Of a DNA stretch of 31,271 nt, positions 15,978-24,331 are shown in pieces (the first letter of the stretch is position 1; each line of letters starts with the position of its first letter). The DNA comes from CAYMUR01 sp964393615 (GTDB taxonomy: Bacteria; Planctomycetota; Planctomycetia; Pirellulales; Pirellulaceae), in contig CAYMUR010000065.1 of NCBI GenBank assembly GCA_964393615.1, positions 1 through 31,271 of the forward strand, in the 5' to 3' direction. The position numbers and the translations under genes are program-made. Under the pieces are notes generated by a model, which was not told the DNA's origin, made no database searches, and saw only the letters and a program-made list of their open reading frames with translations.

Positions 15978-18900
15978 TTAGGGTGCAGCACCTCCCAGGA
16001 GCAGTTCTTCTTCTTCTTCCTGGATAATAATCCGTGGTGTTACCATTAACATCAAGCTTGACGCTTCGCGACCCACACCAACATTGGTGAATAACCGATT
16101 AATGTAGGGTAACTTGCTGAGCATCGGTACGCCTTTTTCCGTCCGCCCTTCTTTTAAACGCTTGATGCCACCCAGTAACACGGTGCCTCCGTCCGGTACG
16201 CTTACCGTTGTGGTGACGGTTGTGAAGGCAAATTCGGGTAATTGCACCGTGGTTCCTTCGGTAATGGTTTCCACTTCGTTCTGAACATTTTGTTCGTCAT
16301 CTGTCGGATCAACCGCCATGGTTCCCGAGTTGGAACTGGTTCGCCCGTTGAAGGTAAAGGTGTTCACATGTCCAATTTGGCTGAAAAACGGGACCAAGGT
16401 GAGACGTACAAAGCGGCGGTCAGGCGATACGACTGCCTGGACGCTTAGCTGGGTTCCCGAACTGAGTACGGTAATAACCGGTTGATGGGCAGCAGCAAAA
16501 TCGCCTACCACGGGAATGATACTTGTCACAAACGGTTTTTGGGTGATATCCATCACGGACGCTTGCTGTCCGTTGAATAAGGTGACTTTGGGAGACTGCA
16601 TGACATTTGTCCGCGTGTCACCATGTGCTGCTGAAATGACAAAGAAAGCTTCAATATCACTTAAAATGGCAAAACCAAACGTGGCAGCAGTCATGGGATC
16701 AAAGCCACCGAATGCGGGGATCGCACCACCAAAACTACCTTGGTTAAATTTGAGATCAAGATCGGCAGTTGGCAAGCCGGTTGTAGGATTTAAACCGACC
16801 GATAAACTGGGGCCGTCGTCTTTCCCCATGGCATCCAGTGCGTCGGCCTGGCCACGGCCGGTGTTGTCTTCGATGTCGAAATCGAAATCGATACCGAGTC
16901 GTTCATAAAAGTCGTCTGCCAGGGTAATAAACCGGACTTCGATGGTGACTTGTAAATCTTGCAGACGCCGAAGTTGTTCCAGCAGATCAGCGATCTGATC
17001 GTGTACATCCTGCGTTTGACTGATGACCAGACTGAGGTTCCCTTCGAACTCCTGAATGGCACCCGGACCACCCACTTCGTCCCAGGAGTCGGGTGCGATG
17101 GTAGTCGTGATCAATTCGATGAGGGACTCAAAGTCTGCTTCGGCGGCACCGCCGGGAGCTCCCGGCCCAAATCCCATGGGTCCACGTACCCCTCCCGACT
17201 GTCCTGGTAGAGGCATACCGGGAGCCAGCATTTGTGCCAGGGTGGAGGGATTTTGTGCCTGGTCCGGTTGCGTTGTGTCGGCCGCTGCCATGGCTAAGGG
17301 GGAATTGTAAGCTCCGGCTGAGTTACCGTATCCGATTGCCTGATGTGCGGATTGAATGGCGGCTGGTAGGCCGATATTGTAGCTGGGGTTGAAATTGGGG
17401 ATCGGCGTTACCAGATCAGCCACGATGTACACTTTCGAAAAAACATCCGAGTCACGCATCTGTGCGCTGGTGATCTTGAGTACTTCGTTCTGAATTACAT
17501 AGTTTAAACCGAGAGGTTCCAGGATCAACGTCAGGGCACTATGCAGTGAAATTGGATTTCCCGTCAAGTTAATGTCAATGGGTTCGTTGGTTGTTACCGC
17601 CTCGGCAGCCAGACCCCGCGGATCAAGAAAGATATTCACGTTCGCCAGTTTTGCCAGCGTGTTCATGACTTCCTGTAATGGACGGTTGTCGAACCGTACT
17701 TCGACTTGTGTTTTGAGACGACGTTGAATTTCTAATTCGGCTTTGGTGTAACGGGTTTGCTGGTCGTTTTTGCTACGTCGTTCCTTAATATCTTTCCAGT
17801 CTCTTGGGTCTCCAAATTGGAACGGGACCTCCGTATTAAAGGGGATTCCTGCTCGCTCTATACCTTCCATGGCCGCATCAAATCCTTCCTCAGACAACTC
17901 GTTGATGCGGAGATTACGCGCGTGATGCTTAATGAACTTTGCATTCCAAAGCATCATGTCGGTCACAGGATTTTCAGGATCAATTTGCCGTGCTTGGCGA
18001 GCCAGTAGCTCTGCTTCGGAGTAACGTTCCTGTTCGAGCAGTTCGTTGAAATCTTCTACCAGTTGGGCGAGTTTCTGTTGTGAGGTAACCTGATTTTGAC
18101 GATTCAGATTAATTTCGTTTTTGACCTGTTTGTTTTGTTGGTCGAGTTCAATGTCAGCTTGATTTTCGCCAATATATTTTTCCAGTCGGCCGATACTAAC
18201 ATCCACTCTTGCCACAAGCGTTTGGATTTCGTTACGTGTCAGTTCGGATTGTTTGACTCGTTCACGTAGGTCTTTGAGTGTGTCAAGTGCAGCGATTGGA
18301 TCTTCTTGCCCCAGTCGTTGTGCTTGGCGTTGTTGGTAAGCGATTTCGTTAATCCATTGACGCCAAGCCACGGCGCGGCGCGTTTCAGTGTCTGACAAGG
18401 AAGATGGTTCTTCCAGGTTATCTTGCGTTGACACGGATCTGGCATTGACAATCTGTAAACGGTCTTCCAATTGCTGTTTTTGTGACGGATTCAGTTGGTC
18501 ACCGCGGTTAAGCGCCCGCAGAAAATGTGATTTGGCTATGTTCAATTGGTTGTCGGCAAGTGCCCGCTCACCTTGTTGAATAATTTGTCCGACCGGATAA
18601 TCCTGGCCTATCGCCGGTTCGATGACCAATGCTGTTGCTGATTCATTGTGTGTTTGGTCAGTCGCCGGGTCGTAGATAGCCTGGGCGACGTTGTTCGAGG
18701 AACGCGGGACTGGTGTTACACTATTGGAACGGATGACTTCAGGTTGCCTATCAAAGGGGAGGGTTGTACTTGCCGCTGAATCTCCCGAAATGGCGTTGGT
18801 AGCATGTGGTACTGGAGCAGCTGGGCCGAATGATTTCGACTGTCCTTTGGTGGCGATCGAAAGGCTGATTCGTTGAATCAACTGTGCAGGAGACTTTTCT

Positions 18901-20048
18901 GTTTCGCTGAAACTCGCCTGCTGTGCTTCGGCTTGCTTTGCCAATTGCATGGCGGTTTCAAGATCTCCATAGTCCAACAAGCCCTCAGCTTGTTGCATGT
19001 ATAAATTCGCTCGTTGATAATTGGTTTCTGCTGGATTGGTAGTGGACGGTGTTTTTCCCAATTGGTGATATTGGCGGATTAGTGCTGTGACTCGTTGTGG
19101 TGTGTCTCGGTGTAAAGGAGACGTAACGCCAGTATTCTTCGCTTGTTGAGCCAGGTTGTTAGCTCGGCCGACGTGACCGGCGGCGAGTGCCAGTCTGGCT
19201 TCGAAAAGCAAACCACGGTTTTTAATGTTACCATGGTTTTTAATGTTATTGTGAACTGTGTGTGGAATTGCCAATGCGTTCTGGCTTGTTGGGAAGCTTC
19301 CCGGGCCAGTAACAGCTGGGTTTAAGATTTCACCGGGCCTTGGTGAGAATGCGAATGCATTAGGAATGTTCTGGGGGTCGGGCAGAAGGGTGGGAATGGC
19401 TCTACCTGGGGAATCAAAGGATTCGGTGTTTACCAGAGAAGGAAAATCAGCCGTACGATGCGAAGGGGGCTGGATCGTTGGTGGATTGAGTGCATCAGGA
19501 TTGGTGGGAAGATTGTGTATTCCCGCAGTCTTGAGTTCTTGCAGTAACTGTTCTGGTCTGTAATCATTGGGACCGAAGGATGCATTTTCTGCAACGGCTT
19601 TTTGATACCACGCGACCGCTCCACTGAGATTTCCTTGCGATAGCGAGGCACGACCTTTCTCCAGATAATCGTTGGCGCGCAGCCGGGCAAGATCAGTCGA
19701 ATTGGTCAGTGGCTGGTCTTGCGTTATCTGTAAAGGATCGGACGGTAACGCGGCGGGTAGTTGTTTGTTACGGCGAAAGAATGGTGGAAACAGGCGACTA
19801 CGAGCCTTGCTTTCGGGAGTCTGCGGTGGGTTTGTAACTTGTCCTAGGACAAGTTGTGATGTCGATACCGTATGGTGGATCAGTGTGTTTGCCTGGACAA
19901 CAATGTTTGCAGTAGTTGTCAAACAAAGGATCACACATCCTGCAATACCGATTTGCAATAATCGACAGTCACATGTTTTCTTTGTTGTTTTAATGAGCCA
20001 TGTGCGGTGTGTTTTACCGCTGGCTGACAAACGATCCCTGCGCGCCAT
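15978..20048 (-). CDS. Very large secretin (PilQ/GspD-like outer-membrane channel)
   Basis: 1356 residues from ATG 20048 (AGAAGAA lies before it; a longer TTG frame to 20261 is rejected). A basic N-terminus and hydrophobic core (GIAGCVILCLTTTANIVVQA) form a signal peptide. About 730 residues of helical, TPR-like and Gln-rich coiled segments follow, with repeated motifs such as RASLSQGNLSGAVAWYQKAV, AEGLLDYGDLETAMQLAKQ and ERALADNQLNIAKSHFLRAL. Around 780-870 is an STN/N0-type domain (VEVRFDNRPLQEVMNTLAKL and on to NYVIQNEVLKIT). It is followed by a Gly/Pro-rich loop and an N-domain with LVISQTQDVHDQIADLLEQL. The C-terminal secretin domain has QSPKVTLFNGQQASV and the signature VPDGGTVLLGG at about 1284, then an acidic tail EEEEELLLGG. 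Secretins are usually 500-800 residues, so this one is much larger. It is last in the pil-like cluster. Confidence 0.93.
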   Translation of the reverse strand: MARRDRLSASGKTHRTWLIKTTKKTCDCRLLQIGIAGCVILCLTTTANIVVQANTLIHHTVSTSQLVLGQVTNPPQTPESKARSRLFPPFFRRNKQLPAALPSDPLQITQDQPLTNSTDLARLRANDYLEKGRASLSQGNLSGAVAWYQKAVAENASFGPNDYRPEQLLQELKTAGIHNLPTNPDALNPPTIQPPSHRTADFPSLVNTESFDSPGRAIPTLLPDPQNIPNAFAFSPRPGEILNPAVTGPGSFPTSQNALAIPHTVHNNIKNHGNIKNRGLLFEARLALAAGHVGRANNLAQQAKNTGVTSPLHRDTPQRVTALIRQYHQLGKTPSTTNPAETNYQRANLYMQQAEGLLDYGDLETAMQLAKQAEAQQASFSETEKSPAQLIQRISLSIATKGQSKSFGPAAPVPHATNAISGDSAASTTLPFDRQPEVIRSNSVTPVPRSSNNVAQAIYDPATDQTHNESATALVIEPAIGQDYPVGQIIQQGERALADNQLNIAKSHFLRALNRGDQLNPSQKQQLEDRLQIVNARSVSTQDNLEEPSSLSDTETRRAVAWRQWINEIAYQQRQAQRLGQEDPIAALDTLKDLRERVKQSELTRNEIQTLVARVDVSIGRLEKYIGENQADIELDQQNKQVKNEINLNRQNQVTSQQKLAQLVEDFNELLEQERYSEAELLARQARQIDPENPVTDMMLWNAKFIKHHARNLRINELSEEGFDAAMEGIERAGIPFNTEVPFQFGDPRDWKDIKERRSKNDQQTRYTKAELEIQRRLKTQVEVRFDNRPLQEVMNTLAKLANVNIFLDPRGLAAEAVTTNEPIDINLTGNPISLHSALTLILEPLGLNYVIQNEVLKITSAQMRDSDVFSKVYIVADLVTPIPNFNPSYNIGLPAAIQSAHQAIGYGNSAGAYNSPLAMAAADTTQPDQAQNPSTLAQMLAPGMPLPGQSGGVRGPMGFGPGAPGGAAEADFESLIELITTTIAPDSWDEVGGPGAIQEFEGNLSLVISQTQDVHDQIADLLEQLRRLQDLQVTIEVRFITLADDFYERLGIDFDFDIEDNTGRGQADALDAMGKDDGPSLSVGLNPTTGLPTADLDLKFNQGSFGGAIPAFGGFDPMTAATFGFAILSDIEAFFVISAAHGDTRTNVMQSPKVTLFNGQQASVMDITQKPFVTSIIPVVGDFAAAHQPVITVLSSGTQLSVQAVVSPDRRFVRLTLVPFFSQIGHVNTFTFNGRTSSNSGTMAVDPTDDEQNVQNEVETITEGTTVQLPEFAFTTVTTTVSVPDGGTVLLGGIKRLKEGRTEKGVPMLSKLPYINRLFTNVGVGREASSLMLMVTPRIIIQEEEEELLLGGAAP

Positions 20049-20389
20049 GACTTGATTCTTCTCTATGAAGGTAACGATACTGTTCGCCGTTCCGTTTTGA
20101 AAAATATAAATGCGACATACGAGGTCACAAGGCGAAATCCATATAATGTGTCCGAAAAGCTGACAGAAGGGAGCGACAGGAATAGAGGTCGCTAGGTATT
20201 TGGTCAAGTGCAATTTATACAAATTGTGACCATTGAGAAGCTGGCAACAGTAAGCTGGCAATACTAGCCAGTCATTAGAATTTTGATGTTACTTTGTGGT
20301 TTTGGGAGGTTGTGCAGCGTTGCGCTACATGCTGGCATCCACAAAGTGTCAATCAAACAACGGCGGTCATATGGGTGTTGTGGTGATCG
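20049..20389. other. Gap between the second bitopic protein gene and the secretin gene
   Basis: 341 bases, long for an operon, so the secretin may have its own promoter. A weak minus-strand candidate is TTGTGA, 18 bases, then TATTTT near 20100-20130. A direct repeat AAGCTGGCAA occurs at 20238-20247 and 20252-20261, and the second copy overlaps a 5-bp hairpin CTGGC-N7-GCCAG (20255-20271). No gene is seen. Confidence 0.45.
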
Positions 20390-22447
20390 TTAACGTTTTT
20401 TCTTGCGCTGTGAGCGACCTTTTCCGCTTCCTGGCCGAGGTCTACCAGGATCTTGAGGCCCGAAACCACCTTCCATCGGTCCCATGAGTTCTCGTTGATT
20501 TCGTTGTCGTATTGCATCGTTGACATCAATGTCGTAGCCACTTTGTAACGCATAATCGTCCGTCTCACGCCGAAACGACAGTTGGCCATCGGCATTCAGC
20601 AACAACATTTCAGCAGTTTCAAGAAGTTCCGATTCACGTCCTGGCAAGTCGTGTCCCCCACGCAGGTCCAGAATGAACATGTCGGTCCGCAGGTTGTAGT
20701 CCTCGGTAATTTGTCGTACGCTCCCGGATGCTGGATGAATGGCCATAAAATCTTTGCCTTTCAAATTTAGGGCCGAGCCACGGGTGACCGTCTCGGAATG
20801 AAACACGTTGTGTTGTTTTTCGCTGTCCCAAACGACCGCGGTTACTTTGGCATGTGTCGGACCTTTGTCATATTTCAGCTGATTGAATGTGTATGTTCGC
20901 AAGGGTTGTGGTGTACCAACGAAAGTACTACGGCCATCTGGCACCGTGACAGCCGAGCTGATCTCACTCCATTCGGTAGATCGGAAGTACTTAAGCTTTT
21001 TGTCTTTTGACTCCCGTCGACGTTTCACAACATCTAAATGCAATACGTTCTCGGGTGGAGCAAAGCCTGGATTTCTCGGATTGTTAGGGTCTTCCAGTAA
21101 GATTCGGACTTGATACTGGTAGGTGGTTCCTGGGACAACTTCAAAGTCGAAAACGCGAAACAGGTAGAAATCAGCGATCTGGGAGTTTTGCCCATTCCCT
21201 CGGCCGATTCCCATACCACCTGCTGAGGGACCCATCGACTCGAACCTTCCGCCCATGATTCCATTCCCAAGCGGTGTTCTGCGATTGTTTGGTAAATTCA
21301 GTTCGTCGGGTGCGTCTTCGGTGATCTCTTCTGGGTCGAATTCTTCTTGCTCCATTTGTGCACCAGTCATGAAACCAGTTTGGGTTTGCATGGCTGGCAC
21401 TTTGGAATGAAGCGCATAGGGTTTAATATTTCCCAGCAGCAGTGGAGGTAGAGGCCAATGAAGTCCAGGCCAGGATTTTCCCCACACGGAAGCGCCGCCA
21501 CGTTCCATCCCGATTCCCATCCCCATAGCACGTCCACCAGCACCCCCTGTTTGGAACAAATACGTTGGTTCAGCAATCTCTGGTGCGGGGTTGGGCCAAC
21601 GATTGGCAATGGTAACTGCCTTTCTAGCGTTGAAGTCTTCTTTCCACTTGCCAGGTGTTCCATCGGAGGCAATTTCTCGACGACGAATATAATGATAGAC
21701 ATAGTTTGGTGTGTCACGCTGTTGTTGGTATCCGTCTGCCTCTTTGAAGCAACGGTCGTATTCGTTCATTTGGCGACGAATAGGAACGAGGCCTAGAACC
21801 GACACAAAGGAACGCGCTTCGGCTTTATTGCCAGCACCGGATTGAAAACCACCCCTGGATACACCTGAAAAACTACCTCTCTCCTGCTTGCCCTCGAACT
21901 TTTGACGTTCAGACGTGTCCAGCTGCCTGAGAAGTATCACTCCATCTTCGGTTTCTTCTGGAGACAAAAAAGCGCCTCCCAATCCCAGCCCAGCTCCCAT
22001 TCCAATTCCAGTTTTGCTGTTTTTGGAACGGTTTCGATCACGCAAAGCGATCGGTCCAAATCCGGCGACGACTTCCAATTCTTCAACGGCATAGAGTTCC
22101 GGGTCAATCCGCTTGGTTTGTGGCTTGGCCATTAATTCTCGCAGCGGTCCGATTTGATAGACTGTTGAACTGATTGGCTGCAACACATTTTCGGCTTTTT
22201 GCTGAAAATCGATCTCCTGGACACGTTCTGTCTTGACGTTGCTCCACGTAGTGTTCTGGATATTTTGTTGGGCCTGATCGTTAATGTTTTGGATATCCTC
22301 GGGGGTGATCTTGGAAACTTCTCGCGAATAGCCTTTGTATATCAGGCCAATACATAAAATTCCGATCAGGGCGAGGCCTAATTTTTCACAGTGCCCCACA
22401 AAAAATTGCTGGATACTTTCGCCACTGAGAGAAAATTTGACTTTCAT
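20390..22447 (-). CDS. Bitopic inner-membrane protein of the pil-like cluster (PilO/PilP position)
   Basis: 685 residues from ATG 22447, with AGG about 8 bases upstream. It has a short cytoplasmic N-terminus and one membrane helix (about 24-40, GLALIGILCIGLIYKGY), then a long periplasmic part that starts with a coiled-coil (ITPEDIQNINDQAQQNIQNT). Several low-complexity Gly/Met/Arg segments occur (RGSFSGVSRGGFQSGAGN; GRAMGMGIGMERGGAS; GPSAGGMGIGRGNGQ). Between them are beta-rich stretches: FRVFDFEVVPGTTYQYQVRI resembles a fibronectin- or Ig-like strand pattern. The C-terminus is very basic (KGRSQRKKKR). I do not recognise a named family. Its position between the PilO-like gene and the secretin suggests a link between inner membrane and secretin, as PilP or a second PilO would provide; this is inference from context. 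Confidence 0.8.
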   Translation of the reverse strand: MKVKFSLSGESIQQFFVGHCEKLGLALIGILCIGLIYKGYSREVSKITPEDIQNINDQAQQNIQNTTWSNVKTERVQEIDFQQKAENVLQPISSTVYQIGPLRELMAKPQTKRIDPELYAVEELEVVAGFGPIALRDRNRSKNSKTGIGMGAGLGLGGAFLSPEETEDGVILLRQLDTSERQKFEGKQERGSFSGVSRGGFQSGAGNKAEARSFVSVLGLVPIRRQMNEYDRCFKEADGYQQQRDTPNYVYHYIRRREIASDGTPGKWKEDFNARKAVTIANRWPNPAPEIAEPTYLFQTGGAGGRAMGMGIGMERGGASVWGKSWPGLHWPLPPLLLGNIKPYALHSKVPAMQTQTGFMTGAQMEQEEFDPEEITEDAPDELNLPNNRRTPLGNGIMGGRFESMGPSAGGMGIGRGNGQNSQIADFYLFRVFDFEVVPGTTYQYQVRILLEDPNNPRNPGFAPPENVLHLDVVKRRRESKDKKLKYFRSTEWSEISSAVTVPDGRSTFVGTPQPLRTYTFNQLKYDKGPTHAKVTAVVWDSEKQHNVFHSETVTRGSALNLKGKDFMAIHPASGSVRQITEDYNLRTDMFILDLRGGHDLPGRESELLETAEMLLLNADGQLSFRRETDDYALQSGYDIDVNDAIRQRNQRELMGPMEGGFGPQDPGRPRPGSGKGRSQRKKKR

Positions 22448-22575
22448 AATTCAGACCTGTTCGGGTTAATTGCGAGATGAACTTATGAGAGTTTTCGCGT
22501 CATAGGTTCACGCCGACGATGACCTTAAGCCGAAATCGGAGGTGACATTTGATTGTTTGGCTCATGAGAATGGAG

Positions 22576-24329
22576 TTACAGGTTGGTTGCTTGGTCATAT
22601 CCCAGTAACTTCTCATCCACCGGATTGTAGATATAAATAATTCCGTATAATTCAATGAGATGATCGTAAGTTTCGATTGGGGCTCCACTGCCACTGCCAC
22701 TACCCATGCCAGTCGCGGAGCCAGCCGTTGCGGTACCAAAACTCCTCATGGCTCCTCCACCCCGCCCCATTTCTCCGAATCCCCCACCACGCTGATTTCT
22801 GCTGGTTCCACCTGTTGTTTCTGGGTCAAAACGCAGTTGCCGTACTTGGACTACGAAGGAGGAATTTCCACAAGCGCTCAAAAGGTCATGTAGCTTGCGC
22901 TGGTCGGCCAGTAGTCGCATTCGCACTGGCATCCGTTTAGCGACAGCGAGGCTCAAATTAGAAGGATTGTTTCCAGCAGCAAGATTTCGAAGATTAGCAG
23001 CAGTCATCGCTTCAAAATTCTCATCAACATACCGCGCTTCCGCCGGATCGAGAATTTCCATTTCGTTGCCGAGTGAGGTAAAGCCGTGCTTGGAATTGAA
23101 ATCTTGCGGTCCGGCTCCTGTTTTTGAACCACCGGCGGGTCCTGCGCCACCTGCGATGCCACCTCCCATGCCACCTCCCATGCCACCAGCCATGCCACCT
23201 CCCATGCCACCCGCGAAACCACCTTTTCTGCCGCCTTTACCATCNNNNNNNNNNNNNNNNNNNNNNNNNNNNNNNNNNNNNNNNNNNNNNNNNNNNNNNN
23301 NNNNNNNNNNNNNNNNNNNNNNNNNNNNNNNNNNNNNNNNNNNNCCATGCCACCTCCCATGCCACCCGCGAAACCACCTTTTCTGCCGCCTTTACCATCC
23401 GTTTGAACCGGAGTAACATGGCCCTGCAGATAACCCGCTTCACGGCCCCATTCGAGTGATAAAATTCCTTTGACGACAGCGCTGCTATAGGTTGTGGCGT
23501 CACGATTTGCATCGGCAATGATTTCGAGTAAAGCTTGTAAAACCCACAAGTCTTCTTGCGCATAGAGTACTTGTAAGGTAGTGGGTATGGGGGGTTGCTG
23601 TTTCGACCAGTCAAACCGATCTTGTTCAATGTGCACTTGGTCTTCGGATGACCAGGAAACCATTTCCGAATCTTTACCAGCACCTCTCGCATTCATCGAT
23701 CCCATGCGTCCCATGCCACCCATCGGTCCCATGCCACCCATCGGGCCCATGCCACCCATCGGCCCCATGCCACCCATCGGGCCCATGCCGGTCTCTAAAT
23801 TGCCCCTTGTCATCGCCGACATACCACGGCCCGTTCCGGATTCTGAGTCTGCGGTCCATGCGGCGCCGATGATCTTGGCAAGTTTAGGTAATTCATGCTT
23901 AATGTAGTCTCGGTACTCTTCACGTAAGCCTTGGTGAAGTTGTTCTTTGTCAGTAAATTGGATTTTTTCAGTTTGCGGTAAGCGGCCAATAGCGAGGTGG
24001 AATTTTTCTGTCAATGCTTCGGGCCATACGAGCAGATCCTCATAACTTTTCCATTTAGTTTCCCACGCAGCCTTTACGCTTTCACGGCGTTTGTTGATTT
24101 CGACATCCATTCCCTGATGTACGTTATCGTTAACATGGTTCAGTTCACTAGCAATGTTGCGGACCTTGTTTCTTTCCCCTTTGATCTTCGAATGCTCTGT
24201 TTCGTAAGCCTCAGAAAGGCTATTCGTTGCAATGAACCAGGTGGCCATTGCAAGCATTGTGGCCAGAACGCTTAGCACCCAAAAATGGTTCTGTTTTAAC
24301 CACTTGAGAAATGTGAATACATTTTCCAT
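22576..24329 (-). CDS. PilO-like bitopic protein, interrupted by an assembly gap
   Basis: The reading frame from ATG 24329 runs to the Ns at 23344. The rest continues in another frame from 23244 to the stop TAA at 22576-22578. Merging the identical 55-bp flanks (removing 155 bases) puts both halves in one frame of 532 residues, so I call a single gene. The N-terminus has one membrane helix (about 16-36, FWVLSVLATMLAMATWF) followed by a coiled-coil (about 37-95), as in PilO/GspM. A GMGPMG tandem repeat lies at 181-206 and a second Gly/Met repeat at 319-340. Helical segment LQALLEIIADANRDAT is at about 265-280; a C-terminal strand pair includes FVVQVRQLRFDPET. The start codon lies 2 bases after the stop of the PilM-PilN gene, which suggests translational coupling. 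Confidence 0.8.
23190..23244. repeat. 55-bp direct repeat, left copy flanking the gap
   Basis: Identical, base for base, to 23345-23399. It ends exactly where the Ns begin, and the other copy begins exactly where they end. Two contig ends sharing one short exact overlap is what a de Bruijn-graph assembler leaves at an unresolved repeat. Confidence 0.95.
23245..23344. other. Assembly gap (100 Ns)
   Basis: Exactly 100 unknown bases inside the Gly/Met-repeat region of the PilO-like gene. The round number marks a placeholder of unknown true size. The coding evidence favours a true size of minus 55 (overlap) or a change in the number of Gly-Gly-Met units in multiples of three bases. Confidence 0.98.
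23345..23399. repeat. 55-bp direct repeat, right copy flanking the gap
   Basis: Second copy of the sequence at 23190-23244. On the minus strand it encodes DGKGGRKGGFAGGMGGGM, and the left copy encodes the same peptide in its matching frame. Confidence 0.95.
23710..23789 (-). repeat. 18-bp tandem repeat encoding GMGPMG units
   Basis: About 4.4 copies of an 18-base unit (plus strand CCCATGCCACCCATCGGN, only the last base varying). It is in frame with the PilO-like gene and adds six residues per copy. Such repeats change copy number by slippage without breaking the frame. Confidence 0.95.
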
Positions 24330-24331
24330 GC

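Noticed and set aside
20049..20261. N-terminal extension of the secretin to a TTG at 20261
   Set aside because: The added residues do not form a signal peptide, whereas ATG 20048 is followed by a typical one after a basic stretch.
23710..23789. Regularly repeated 18-base units that could suggest a CRISPR or VNTR
   Set aside because: There are no spacers; the units are contiguous and in frame with a coding sequence.
23124..23872. Plus-strand and alternate-frame open frames across the Gly/Met-rich region, rich in His/Pro/Cys or Trp/Val
   Set aside because: They are out-of-frame readings of the 18-bp and Gly-Gly-Met repeats of the PilO-like gene, and some run through the Ns.
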